A stretch of DNA of 64,000 nt from Streptomyces sp. NBC_01294 (GTDB taxonomy: Bacteria; Actinomycetota; Actinomycetes; Streptomycetales; Streptomycetaceae). The stretch is taken from NCBI RefSeq assembly GCF_035917235.1, contig NZ_CP108423.1, forward strand, positions 6,353,501 to 6,417,500. The letters run 5' to 3'. Positions 17,253 through 25,679 of the stretch are shown here, one piece after another. A program made the position numbers and the translations under genes. Within the stretch, counting starts at the first letter, position 1. Each line of letters begins with the position of its first letter. The notes beneath the pieces are model-generated. The model searched no databases and was not told the origin of the DNA. It saw nothing but the letters and a program-made list of their open reading frames with translations.

Positions 17253-17870
17253 TCAGGTCGCGGGGGGCGAGGTGCGGGGCACCAGCAGGGCCGCCGCCGA
17301 GCGGGCCTGCTCCAGGGCCCGGGCGCGGTCCGCGCCGCGCTGGCCGAGCACCACGCGGGTGCTCAGCCCGTCCAGCAGGGCGAGCAGCTCCGAGGCCCGG
17401 GCGGGTACGTCGAAGGCGGCGAAGCGGCCCTGGTCCACGCCCTTGGCCAGCAGTGCCTCCAGGTCGCGCTGCCAGCCCTCGTCGATCTCCTCCTGCGCCG
17501 CCTTGAGCGGCTCATTGGAGGCGGTGCGGGCCCACAGCTCGATCCACAGCGTCCAGCGCGGGTCGCGCGGCCCCAGCGGGAGGTAGAGCTCCAGGAACAG
17601 GTCCAGCTTGCGCGGGGCGGTGACCCGGCGGCCCAGCAGTGCGCGGCGCTCCCCGGCGAGCTGCTCCTCGCTCCAGCGCAGGGCCTCCAGCAGGAGCCGG
17701 TCCTTGCTGCCGAAGTAGTACAGGATGTGGCCGCCGCTGGTGCCGAGCCGCTCCGCCAGCGCGGACATCGTGAGCGAGGCCAGCCCGTCCTCGGCGATCG
17801 CCGCCATGGCCTCTTCCAGCATCCGCTCCTGGGCGACCCGCCCGTCGCGCCGCCGCGCCGCTCCCGCCAC
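17253..17870 (-). CDS. TetR-family repressor beside the NCS1 permease
   Basis: A 205-residue TetR/AcrR regulator. The helix-turn-helix is at about residues 30-60 (LTMSALAERLGTSGGHILYYFGSKDRLL). The ligand-binding half is all-alpha, with WTLWIELWARTASNEPLK. It diverges from the permease gene. The 167-bp gap between them holds a perfect 17-bp palindrome and a second related site, so it most probably represses both genes until a transported or catabolised compound binds. The start is GTG 17870; the exact start is uncertain because no strong ribosome site is seen. Confidence 0.87.
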   Translation of the reverse strand: MAGAARRRDGRVAQERMLEEAMAAIAEDGLASLTMSALAERLGTSGGHILYYFGSKDRLLLEALRWSEEQLAGERRALLGRRVTAPRKLDLFLELYLPLGPRDPRWTLWIELWARTASNEPLKAAQEEIDEGWQRDLEALLAKGVDQGRFAAFDVPARASELLALLDGLSTRVVLGQRGADRARALEQARSAAALLVPRTSPPAT

Positions 17871-17947
17871 CAGTTCCGCCCTCCGGATCTTCGTGGCCCG
17901 ACCTTATCCCGGACAGGGTCTTGACGGGGTCGCGGTCGAGCGCGCAT

Positions 17948-17984
17948 CTTGAATGCCATTCAAGAACTTAGAACGCCATTCAAG
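17948..17984. promoter_or_regulatory. Palindromic TetR operator pair
   Basis: CTTGAATG-C-CATTCAAG (17948-17964) is a perfect 8-1-8 palindrome. A second, imperfect copy at 17967-17984 shares CGCCATTCAAG with it, so the two sites are also direct repeats. They lie between the divergent TetR and permease genes, 54 bp or more before the permease start. Confidence 0.7.
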
Positions 17985-18037
17985 ATTCATGGGCTCATCC
18001 GTTCATGGTCAAGGTCACCAAGGTCAGGGGTCCGTCA

Positions 18038-19426
18038 ATGGGACAGCAGGAGACAGCCGACGTCGACGAGGTGTTCCGGGTCGAGACCCATGGGATCGAT
18101 CCCATCCCCGACGCGGAACGCCACGGCAGCGCCAAGGACCTCTTCTGGCTCTGGTTCGGCTCCAACCTCACCTTCACCTACGTCATCAACGGCGCCCTCG
18201 CCGTGGCCTTCGGGCTCTCCTTCTGGCAGGCCACCGCCGTCGTCGTGATCGGCGGCCTGTCCTTCTTCGCCATCAGTGCCGCAGGACTCGGCGGCAGCCG
18301 CACCGGCACCGCCACCCTGGTCCTGTCCCGGGCCGCCTTCGGGGTCCGCGGAAACCTCCCGGCCGGCGTCCTCAACTGGGTGGTGAGCATCGGCTACACC
18401 ATCGTCAACACCGTCGTCGGCACCCTGGCCCTGGAGGTGTTCTTCACCGAGATCGGCTGGGACGGCGGCAGCGCGGGGCGGGCCGTCGCCCTGCTGGTCA
18501 CCCTCGCGCTGACCTTCGCCGTCGCCATGTGGGGTCACGCCACCGTGCAGTTCGCCGAGCGCTGGATGGCCTACGTCCTCGCCGCGGGCTTCGGCGCGCT
18601 GCTCGTCTTCGTCCTGCCCGGCGCCGAGACCTCCGCCCCGGCCGCGGCCCCCGGGCTGTCCGGCTGGAGCCTCGCCTTCGTCGTCATGCTGGCCGGGCCG
18701 TTCTCGTACCTGCCGATGCCCGCCGACTACACCCGCTACCTGCCCCGGACCACCTCGCTCCGGTCGATCACCTGGATGGGCGCCCTCGGCGGCTTCCTCT
18801 CCTCGGTGGCCCTCGGCGTCGCGGGCGTCGCCGCCGCCACCCAGACCGACATGACCGACGCCGTCGCGGGGGCCGAGAGCCTGCTGCCCGGCTGGTTCCA
18901 GCCGCTGTTCCTCGCCCTCGTCCTGGGCGGCTCCGTCACCAACTCGATCATCACCCTCTACTCCTCCAGCCTGAACCTCCAGGTCCTCGGCATCCCGTGG
19001 AACCGGGCCCGGGCCATCGTGATCAGCGCCGCCGTCACCGCCGCGGGCTCGCTCGCCGCGCTCTTCCTCACCGACTTCACCACCTCCCTGCTCTCCTTCC
19101 TCTCCCTGCTGATCATCGTCTTCGCGCCCTGGGGCGGAGTCTTCCTCGCGGACATGGTGCTGCGCCGCTGCCGCTACGACGCCGACGCGCTGCACGCCGG
19201 GAGCGCGGGCGCCTACTGGTACCGCGCCGGCTACCACCCGGCCGGCCTCACCGCCCTGCTCGCGGGCATCGTCTTCGCCGCGCTGACCTGCGACTCCGCG
19301 CTGTGGACCGGCCCGCTCGTGGCCCCGCTCGGCGGCGCCGACCTCACCCTGCTCGGCGCGGCCGTCTCCGGCCTCACCTACTGGGCGCTGGCCCGGCGCG
19401 TGCCCGCGTACGTACCGGCCGCCTGA
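18038..19426 (+). CDS. NCS1-family cytosine/purine/hydantoin permease
   Basis: A 462-residue transporter with about 12 hydrophobic segments. NCS1 hallmarks are present: a soluble N-terminus with THGIDPIPDAERHGSAKDLF, then WFGSNLTFTYVINGALA in helix 1, RTGTATLVLSRAAFGVRGN in the following region, and SYLPMPADYTRYLPRTTS before helix 7. The family brings in nucleobases, allantoin or hydantoins with H+ or Na+. The start ATG 18038 follows TCAGGGG; ATG 18005 is in frame but lacks a ribosome site. It is followed after 106 bp by an amidohydrolase, suggesting uptake and hydrolysis of a cyclic amide or nucleobase under the divergent TetR. The exact substrate is unknown. Confidence 0.88.
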   Translation: MGQQETADVDEVFRVETHGIDPIPDAERHGSAKDLFWLWFGSNLTFTYVINGALAVAFGLSFWQATAVVVIGGLSFFAISAAGLGGSRTGTATLVLSRAAFGVRGNLPAGVLNWVVSIGYTIVNTVVGTLALEVFFTEIGWDGGSAGRAVALLVTLALTFAVAMWGHATVQFAERWMAYVLAAGFGALLVFVLPGAETSAPAAAPGLSGWSLAFVVMLAGPFSYLPMPADYTRYLPRTTSLRSITWMGALGGFLSSVALGVAGVAAATQTDMTDAVAGAESLLPGWFQPLFLALVLGGSVTNSIITLYSSSLNLQVLGIPWNRARAIVISAAVTAAGSLAALFLTDFTTSLLSFLSLLIIVFAPWGGVFLADMVLRRCRYDADALHAGSAGAYWYRAGYHPAGLTALLAGIVFAALTCDSALWTGPLVAPLGGADLTLLGAAVSGLTYWALARRVPAYVPAA

Positions 19427-19532
19427 CCTCCGCACCCCACCTTCCGCACCCCACCTTCCGCACCTCGCCCCACCCCTCCATGCCTCACCCCACCCCTCTG
19501 CATCCCACCCCTCTGCACAGGAGCACCACCCC

Positions 19533-21185
19533 ATGGCACAGCCCTTCCCCGCCGACCTGCTGCTCACCGGCGCCCGCATCCACACCGTGGACCCGGACCT
19601 GCCCGAGGCCGAGGCCCTCGCCGTGTACGACGGCCGGATCGTCTGGATCGGCCCCGGCCACGAGGCCGCCGCCTGGGCCGGGCCGGACACCGAGCGGATC
19701 GACGCCGGCGGCAGGCTGGTGCTCCCCGGCTTCATCGACGCGCACAACCACGTCCGGCTCGGCTCGGACGACGCGTGCGTGCAGCTCGCCGGGGTGCGCA
19801 CGCTGGAGGGCATCCACGAGCGGATCCTGGCCTGGCGGGAGGCCAACCCGGACGCGGAGTGGATCGAGGCCGAGGCCTTCGACTACTCGGCCGTGCCGGG
19901 CGGGCGGATGCCGTGCGCCGCCGACCTGGACCCGGTCACCGGGGACACCCCGGCGATCGTGCTCTCGTACGACGTGCACACGGCCTGGCTGAACACGGCG
20001 GCCATGCGGCGGCTGGGGGTCTCGCGGGACCGCACCGACCTCCCCTTCGGCACGGCGGCGGTGGACCCCGGGAGCGGCGAACCCACCGGATTCGTCAAGG
20101 ACTTCGCCGTCAAGGGACTCTCCCGCGACGGCCACCGGGCCCTGCGCGACCTGGGCGTCCCGTGGGCCTCGACCGACCGGCAGTACGGGCGGCTCGCCAA
20201 GAGCCTCGACGACGCGATCGGCTTCGGCATCACCACGGTCGTGGAACCGCAGAACTCCCTCGACGACCTCGCGCTCTACGAGCGGGCCCGGGTGGAGGGC
20301 CGGCTGCGCTCGCGGATCGTCGCGGCGCTGTTCCACCCGCGCGGCACCACGGAGGAGGAGCTCGACGCCTTCGCGACGGCCGCCCGTACCTACGCGGGGG
20401 AGCGGCTGCGGGTCGGCCCGCTCAAGCTCTACATCGACGACGTCGTGGAACCGCGGACGGCCGCGCTGCTGGAGCCGTACACCGGGTGCGGCTCCCACCG
20501 CGGCGAGACCTTCTACCCGGCCGAGGAGTTCGCGCAGCTGCTCGCCGGGCTGGACGCCCGCGGCTTCCAGTGCTTCGTGCACGCCACGGGCGACCGGGGG
20601 ATCCGGACCGTCCTGGACGCGGTGGAGCACGCACGGGCGGTGAACGGCCCGCGCGACTCCCGCCACCAGGTAGTCCACGTGGAATGCCTCGACCCGGCGG
20701 ACGTACCGCGCTTCGCGGAGCTGGGCGTGGTCGCGTGCATGCAGCCGAGGCACTGCGCGCCGGAGATCGCGGGCCCCGGCCAGGACTGGGCGGAGAACGT
20801 GGGCGAGGACCGCTGGCACAAGGCCTGGCCGATGCGGAGCCTGCACGAGGCCGGGGCGGTGCTGGCGTTCTCCAGCGACTGGAACGTGGCGGAGATGGAC
20901 CCGATGGTCGGCATCTACACGGCGGTGACGCGCCGCCCGCTGTCCGGCGGCGGCCCGGCCTGGCAGCCGGCCGAGACGGTGGACGTGGAGACGGCGGTGC
21001 ACGGCTACACGATGGGCTCGGCCCACGCCAACTTCCTGGAGGAGGAACGCGGTTCGCTCACGGTCGGCAAGGCGGCGGACTTCGTGGTCCTGTCCCGGGA
21101 CATCTTCGCCGTCCCGGTGGACGAGATCCCGGGCACGGTCGCCGAGACGGTGGTGGTGGCGGGCGAGGTGGTCCACCGCGTCTGA
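19533..21185 (+). CDS. YtcJ-like amidohydrolase
   Basis: A 550-residue metal-dependent hydrolase of the YtcJ/LAF3 group. It has the N-terminal composite beta sandwich (LLLTGARIHTVDPDLPEAEA) and the first metal motif FIDAHNHVRLG. The catalytic barrel includes KLYIDDVVEPRTA, the HATGDRGIR motif, HVECLDPADV and the late FSSDWNVAEMDP Asp. The C-terminal sandwich is GSLTVGKAADFVVLSRD. Such enzymes hydrolyse exocyclic amides or similar bonds. The start ATG 19533 follows CAGGAGC. The 106 bp before it are C-rich direct repeats (CCGCACCCCACCTT and related). It is probably co-expressed with the permease. Confidence 0.88.
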   Translation: MAQPFPADLLLTGARIHTVDPDLPEAEALAVYDGRIVWIGPGHEAAAWAGPDTERIDAGGRLVLPGFIDAHNHVRLGSDDACVQLAGVRTLEGIHERILAWREANPDAEWIEAEAFDYSAVPGGRMPCAADLDPVTGDTPAIVLSYDVHTAWLNTAAMRRLGVSRDRTDLPFGTAAVDPGSGEPTGFVKDFAVKGLSRDGHRALRDLGVPWASTDRQYGRLAKSLDDAIGFGITTVVEPQNSLDDLALYERARVEGRLRSRIVAALFHPRGTTEEELDAFATAARTYAGERLRVGPLKLYIDDVVEPRTAALLEPYTGCGSHRGETFYPAEEFAQLLAGLDARGFQCFVHATGDRGIRTVLDAVEHARAVNGPRDSRHQVVHVECLDPADVPRFAELGVVACMQPRHCAPEIAGPGQDWAENVGEDRWHKAWPMRSLHEAGAVLAFSSDWNVAEMDPMVGIYTAVTRRPLSGGGPAWQPAETVDVETAVHGYTMGSAHANFLEEERGSLTVGKAADFVVLSRDIFAVPVDEIPGTVAETVVVAGEVVHRV

Positions 21186-21339
21186 CGTCCGCGTGGGGGC
21201 GGAGCCGCCCGCCGCCCACCGCGCACCCACCCGCGAGCCCCGGCCGTCGGCGTGTGGTCCCGTCGCACCAGGGTTAGCCTGGACAGGGGCGATGCGTCGG
21301 CCGGGCGCGCCCTTCCCGGCCACCCGGGAGGGAGGTCCC

Positions 21340-22131
21340 GTGGCCGCCAGACTGCGCGTGACGACGGTGGACGCCGGACCCTTCACCATGCCGAAGAGCG
21401 GCATCCAGCACGGGGCGAGCGGCACGGTCACCGTGCCCTCGACGGTGGCCGTCATCGAGCACGCCGCCCACGGACTGATCCTCTTCGACACGGGCGTCAA
21501 CCACCGCGTGGCGGACCCCGAGGCCGCCGAGGCCCACTGGGGTCCGGGCCTGCGGGCGGCGTACGGCGCCGAGGCGTTCACCCGGGCACACGCCGTCGAC
21601 GCGCAGCTGGAACGACTCGGCTACCGGCTCGCCGACGTCCGGTACGTCATCTACTCCCACCTGCACCTCGACCACGCCGGAGGGATGACCTACTTCCCGC
21701 ACGCCGTGCACGTCGCCCAGCACGAGGAGCTGCGCCACGCCTGGTGGCCGGACCGCTGGACCGCCCGGGGCTACGCGTTCAACGACTACGCGGGCGGCCG
21801 GGGCTACGACTTCCTCGAACTCCGCGGTGACATCGACCTGTTCCAGGACGGCACGCTCACCATCGTGCGCACGATCGGCCACACGCCCGGCCACCAGGGC
21901 GTCATCCTCGACCTCGGCCACCACGGACGGATCGGCCTCATGGGGGACGCCGCGCACCTCCAAGAGGGGCTGGACCGGAACGTGCCCATGCCCAGCGACT
22001 GGAACATCGAGGAGAAACTGCTCACCTACGGGCGACTGCGCGCGCTGTCCCGGGCCGGCATCCCGGTGTTCCTGTCCCACGACCCCGGCCACTTCGCCGA
22101 CCTGCCGCACGACGGCGACTTCTGGGACTAG
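21340..22131 (+). CDS. MBL-fold hydrolase, N-acyl homoserine lactonase-like
   Basis: A 263-residue metallo-beta-lactamase-fold enzyme. The dinuclear zinc motif HxHxDH is complete (SHLHLDHAGG; His107, His109, Asp111, His112). Later ligands are in GHTPGHQGV and the Asp of LMGDAAHL, with a terminal His in LSHDPGH. This spacing and the N-terminal VIEHAAHGLILFDTGVN are seen in AiiA-type lactonases that open acyl-homoserine lactones and related lactones. In Streptomyces the natural target may be another lactone. The start is GTG 21340, with GGGAGGGAGG at 21327-21336; upstream frame extension to 21193 is not supported. Confidence 0.85.
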   Translation: MAARLRVTTVDAGPFTMPKSGIQHGASGTVTVPSTVAVIEHAAHGLILFDTGVNHRVADPEAAEAHWGPGLRAAYGAEAFTRAHAVDAQLERLGYRLADVRYVIYSHLHLDHAGGMTYFPHAVHVAQHEELRHAWWPDRWTARGYAFNDYAGGRGYDFLELRGDIDLFQDGTLTIVRTIGHTPGHQGVILDLGHHGRIGLMGDAAHLQEGLDRNVPMPSDWNIEEKLLTYGRLRALSRAGIPVFLSHDPGHFADLPHDGDFWD

Positions 22132-22370
22132 ACGCTCACTCCTGCCCTACGAGAACGGCGTGCCCCGCGCGCGGCCGCCGCGAAGAACTCCGCCAGCCCC
22201 TCGTACAAGTGGCGTGCCCAGGTGAGGGTCCTGGCCGCGTCCCAGCCGTGCGCGCACAGCTGCGCCTGCGCCATCTCGTGGGGGTCGGCGCGGGCGGCGA
22301 GCCGGTCGTAGGGCGCTCCTGCGGATCCCCGTAGGAGATCCGCTCCACGCCAGGGGCGTCCTTCCGGTCA
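22128..22370 (-). pseudogene. Gene remnant with one frameshift
   Basis: Between the converging MBL gene and the ATPase stop, the minus strand has coding-like codon use without an intact gene. One frame reads DAPGVERISYGDPQE, then a one-base shift near 22320 joins to APYDRLAARADPHEMAQ, CAHGWDAARTLTWARHLYEG and LAEFFAAAARG, ending at TAG 22128-22130. I do not recognise the parent family. It could be the 3' end of a gene whose front was lost, or a real small gene broken by a sequencing error. Confidence 0.35.
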
Positions 22371-22386
22371 GGCCGGGCCCGGGTTC

Positions 22387-23571
22387 TCAGCGCTTGGGCC
22401 AGTACCAGAGCGGCTCGTCCAGCGGGCCCTCGCGGCCCGCGACCTCCGTCCGGCCGAACTCCTTGACCAGGGTGATGGTCTGCAGGTCCACCCGGTGCCG
22501 GCGGGTCCCGGCCGCCAAAGCCTCGGCAAGCGGGGCGGCGTGGGTGACCACCACCGTCTGCGTGTCCCGGCTGACCGTGAGGATCAGGTCCGCGAGCGGG
22601 GCGAGCAGATCCGGGTGGAGGCTGGTCTCCGGCTCGTTGAGCACCATCAGGGCGGGCGGCCGCGGAGTCAGCAGGGCCGCCGTCCACAGCAGGTAGCGCA
22701 GGGTGCCGTCGGAGAGTTCGGCCGCGCCCAGCGGGCGCAGCAGGCCGTGCTGGTGGAGCTCCAGCTCGAACCGGCCGTCGCGGTCGGTGACGGAGACCCG
22801 GCTGCCGGGGAAGGCCGCGGAGACCGCCTCGTCCAGCGCGGCGTGGTCCCCGATCTCGCGGATCGTCTGCAGGGCGGCGGGCAGGTCGGAACCGTCGGCG
22901 CTGAGCACCGGCGTACGGGTGCCGACCCGCGGGGTCCTGGCCGGAGCCTCGGCGTCGGTGTGGACGTGGTCGTAGAACCGCCAGGACCGGATCAGCTCGC
23001 GCAGGGCGAGGAGGTCCGGAGCCAGCTGGGGGTCCGCGAGCTCGCTGAGCATGGAGTCGTAGGGGCGCAGGGCGTTCTGCGTGCGGTGCCAGCCGCCGTC
23101 GGCCGTCCGCGTCCGCACGGCCGGGCCCGCCCGGTCGGAGAGGAGGGCCGCCGGGCGCAGGACCGGGCCCGCCCAGGTGCACTCGCGTTTGATCTCCGGG
23201 TCCAGGGCGAAGAGGGAGTCGGCCACCGGCACCGGGTGGCCGAAGTCCACCGCGTAGCCGAACTCGTCGCCCGAGAAGCCCAGGCGGAGGCTGACGGGTT
23301 CGCTGCGGACCGTGCCCTGGAGCGGGTGCTGTCCCTCGCGCACCGCCCGCGCCGTCTTCTCCGGTCCCGCCCACAGGGTGGAGGGCAGCCCGCCCTCCCG
23401 GGCCAGGGCCGCGATCGCGCCGCCGCGCGCGGAGTCGGCGAGGAGGCGCAGGGACCGGTAGAGGCTGGACTTCCCGGTGCCGTTCGCGCCGGTCACGACG
23501 GTGAGCCGGCCGAGCGGGACGATCAGCTTGCGCAGGGAGCGGTAGTTTTCGACGGCGAGGGTGGTGATCAC
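22387..23571 (-). CDS. AAA-family ATPase (RecF/OLD-like)
   Basis: A 394-residue SMC/RecF-type ATPase. The N-terminus MITTLAVENYRSLRKLIVPL and Walker A GANGTGKSS (28-36) are those of the AAA_15/AAA_21 group. The signature-like motif AELSDGTLRYL and Walker B LMVLNEPETSLHPDLL follow, then the TQTVVVTHAAPLAEAL H-loop. There is no TOPRIM nuclease domain, so it is not a complete OLD nuclease. These proteins appear singly in many genomes, and some partner nucleases in phage defence; no partner is seen here, only a degraded gene downstream. The start ATG 23571 lacks a strong ribosome site. Confidence 0.83.
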   Translation of the reverse strand: MITTLAVENYRSLRKLIVPLGRLTVVTGANGTGKSSLYRSLRLLADSARGGAIAALAREGGLPSTLWAGPEKTARAVREGQHPLQGTVRSEPVSLRLGFSGDEFGYAVDFGHPVPVADSLFALDPEIKRECTWAGPVLRPAALLSDRAGPAVRTRTADGGWHRTQNALRPYDSMLSELADPQLAPDLLALRELIRSWRFYDHVHTDAEAPARTPRVGTRTPVLSADGSDLPAALQTIREIGDHAALDEAVSAAFPGSRVSVTDRDGRFELELHQHGLLRPLGAAELSDGTLRYLLWTAALLTPRPPALMVLNEPETSLHPDLLAPLADLILTVSRDTQTVVVTHAAPLAEALAAGTRRHRVDLQTITLVKEFGRTEVAGREGPLDEPLWYWPKR

Positions 23572-24416
23572 GCACCGATCATGCCGGGTCCCCTGCGGGG
23601 GTGCTCGGCGGTGTGCGGCCCGGGCCGTGTCCCGGGCGCTGCCCGGACCCGCGCCTCAATCGCCGGCGGGGCTGAGTGGTGCGGGTTGCCCTGCGGGGTG
23701 CTCGGCGGTGTACGGCTGGCCTAGTCCGGGGGTGGGTCGGGGCCCCGCACGAGGATCTCCTCGGCTCGCGCGGTTCCCCTGCGGGGGTTTGGCGGTGTGT
23801 GGGGGTGGGTCGGGGCCCCGCACGAGGATCTCCTCGGCTCGCGCACTTGGCAGTGGTCCAGCCGTACGGCCTGGGTTGCGCGCTCGTCCTGCGGGGACCC
23901 TCCTGCGTGTCCCCGCCCCACCGGCCGGCTTCGGCAGTGCGGGGGAGTTCCTTCGCGTGGCTGGGGCGGAGGGGAGTGGGGACGTGGCGGGGTGTCCCCG
24001 CAGGACGAGCGCGCAACCCAGGCCGATGGCCGGGACCTGCCCGCAGGCGCGAGCCGAGGAGACATCCCGGCACGGCCCCACGGACCGACCTGCGCCGACA
24101 GGCCCGCACCATCCAGCCCCGCCGGCGTTTGAGGCGCGAGTCCGGGCAGCACCCGGCACACGGCGCGAGCCGCCGAGCCGCCCGCAGGGCAACCCGCACC
24201 ATCCAGCTCCGCCGGCGATTGAGGCGCGGGTTCGGGCAGCACCCGGAAGCTCAGCGCAGGCAAATTCAGCCTCGCCGGCGATTGAGGCGCGGGTCCGGGC
24301 GGAGCCCGGGTGCTCCGCGCAGCGGGCACAGCCGAGCCGAACAGCCCCTTCCGGCCGGGCCGAGCTCAGGCATATTCAGCCTCGCCGGCGGGTCCGGGCA
24401 GCGCCCGGGACAGGGG
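23572..24416. repeat. Gene-free 845-bp region full of direct and inverted repeats
   Basis: No convincing gene is present; several overlapping frames of 110-300 codons are low-complexity Arg/Pro/Gly and read through repeats on both strands. A 44-bp direct repeat is identical at 23728-23771 and 23801-23844 (begins GGGGGTGGGTCGGGGCCCCG). The GCGCCTCAATCGCCGGCGGGG core occurs forward at about 23650-23671 and inverted at about 24117-24138, 24208-24229 and 24271-24292, each next to GGGTCCGGGC-type hairpin sequence. A long inverted repeat links the CGCGCTCGTCCTGCGGGGA segment near 23880 with its complement near 23995. Confidence 0.75.
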
Positions 24417-25487
24417 TCAGTCGGGGAGGCCGCTGCCTACCGCGGCGCCCGGCCGGCCCCTGCGGGACACCGCGCAGGCCACGGTGACCGCCGCCCCGAC
24501 CACCGCCCAGGCGGCCAGCACCAGCATCGGCCCGCCCGCGCCGTTGCCCCTGAAGTACGAGATGGAGCGCGCGGCGTACGTGCCGGCGCCCGGCGGCAGG
24601 GCCGGGCCGATGGTGCTCCAGAACGGCGGCAGCAGGGGATACGCGTAGGCCCCGCCGGCGCTCGGGTTGCCGAGCACCACGACCAGCAGGATCGCGAGGC
24701 CGATGCCGATCACGCCCGCCAGTCCCTGGAAGGCGAGGGTGATCGCGCCGACCGCGAAGACGACCAGGGTGCCCAGCCCCCACAGGCCCATGATGCTGCC
24801 GGGCAGCGCGTCCAGGACCGGGCCCGCGATGACCGTGCCGAGCAGCCCGGCGGCGAGCGCGTACACGAGCAGCGCGCCGAGCCGGATGACGGCGCGGTGT
24901 GCGTTGGCGGGCCGTGCGCCGGCGCTGATCGCGAGGATCGCGGCGCACAGGTAGCCGCCCACGCACCAGCCGATGACCAGGTAGAAGGCGCTCAGGCCGC
25001 GGCTGTCGCCCGGGGCGGCCGGGGCCACGTCGGTGACCTGCACGGTCCGGCCCTGGGCCCGTTCGGCGCGGCCCACGACCTCTTCCAGGGCCTGGGACAG
25101 CGAGGCTCCGGCGCCGGAGGCGACCAGCAGCCGGTCGGTGGTGCCGGCCGGGTCGACGATCAGCGCGCCGTCGACCTCCCGGTCCCTGACCTGGTCGAGC
25201 GCCGCGGCCTCGTTCCCGACCACACGGGGGTCGAGCGGTGTGCCGGGCAGGGCGGCGAGCTGCTGCGCGGCCTGCTCGGCCGCCGGTGCGCGGGGGGCCG
25301 CCACGGCGATCGGGATCTCGCTGGGCCTCGGATGGTGGAAGGCCCCGATGTACGAGGTGACGAAGGCGAGCTGGAGGACCAGCACCCCCAGGACCAGCAG
25401 GGCTGCCCGGGTGGTCACGGCGTCCTTGACCTCGGCGAGGAAGCCTGGGGGCGGGCCTGCGTCGGGGCTCTCGGTGGGCTGGGTCAT
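24417..25487 (-). CDS. DUF3533 / YhgE-Pip-like membrane protein
   Basis: A 356-residue membrane protein. After a short soluble start there is one transmembrane helix (RAALLVLGVLVLQLAFVTSY, about 26-45). An extracytoplasmic domain of about 130 residues follows (includes VVGNEAAALDQVRDREVDGA and ALIVDPAG). Five more helices occupy residues 165-345. This is the one-plus-five layout of ABC-2-type permease relatives such as YhgE/Pip and DUF3533. No ATPase lies beside it. The start ATG 25487 is weakly supported (GTGGAAC upstream). The open frame extends far upstream antisense to the polymerase gene, which is not real coding. Its function is unknown. Confidence 0.75.
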   Translation of the reverse strand: MTQPTESPDAGPPPGFLAEVKDAVTTRAALLVLGVLVLQLAFVTSYIGAFHHPRPSEIPIAVAAPRAPAAEQAAQQLAALPGTPLDPRVVGNEAAALDQVRDREVDGALIVDPAGTTDRLLVASGAGASLSQALEEVVGRAERAQGRTVQVTDVAPAAPGDSRGLSAFYLVIGWCVGGYLCAAILAISAGARPANAHRAVIRLGALLVYALAAGLLGTVIAGPVLDALPGSIMGLWGLGTLVVFAVGAITLAFQGLAGVIGIGLAILLVVVLGNPSAGGAYAYPLLPPFWSTIGPALPPGAGTYAARSISYFRGNGAGGPMLVLAAWAVVGAAVTVACAVSRRGRPGAAVGSGLPD

Positions 25488-25591
25488 GTTCCACACGCTC
25501 GGCGTACCGGCTGCGGGGCGCAGCAGGGGTGGGCCGAACGGCTGACCTCCGGGAGCGCACCGGGAGTCCGTGGGAAACACGCCTGAGACGA

Positions 25592-25607
25592 TCGAACAAG
25601 TGTTTCG
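25592..25607. promoter_or_regulatory. Candidate LexA (SOS) box before dnaE2
   Basis: TCGAACAAGTGTTTCG contains GAAC-N4-GTTT, one mismatch from the actinobacterial LexA consensus GAAC-N4-GTTC inside TCGAAC-N4-GTTCGA. It lies 72 bp upstream of the DnaE2 start and 105 bp from the divergent DUF3533 gene. Confidence 0.6.
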
Positions 25608-25679
25608 CACGGATATTCGAATTACTCTATGGTGGAGAGCGGGGGAGGTGTTCACACGAGTCGAAGCAGGAGGCCGCGG

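Noticed and set aside
22387..23571. Complete OLD-type phage-defence nuclease
   Set aside because: No TOPRIM domain and no intact partner gene; only the ATPase part is present.
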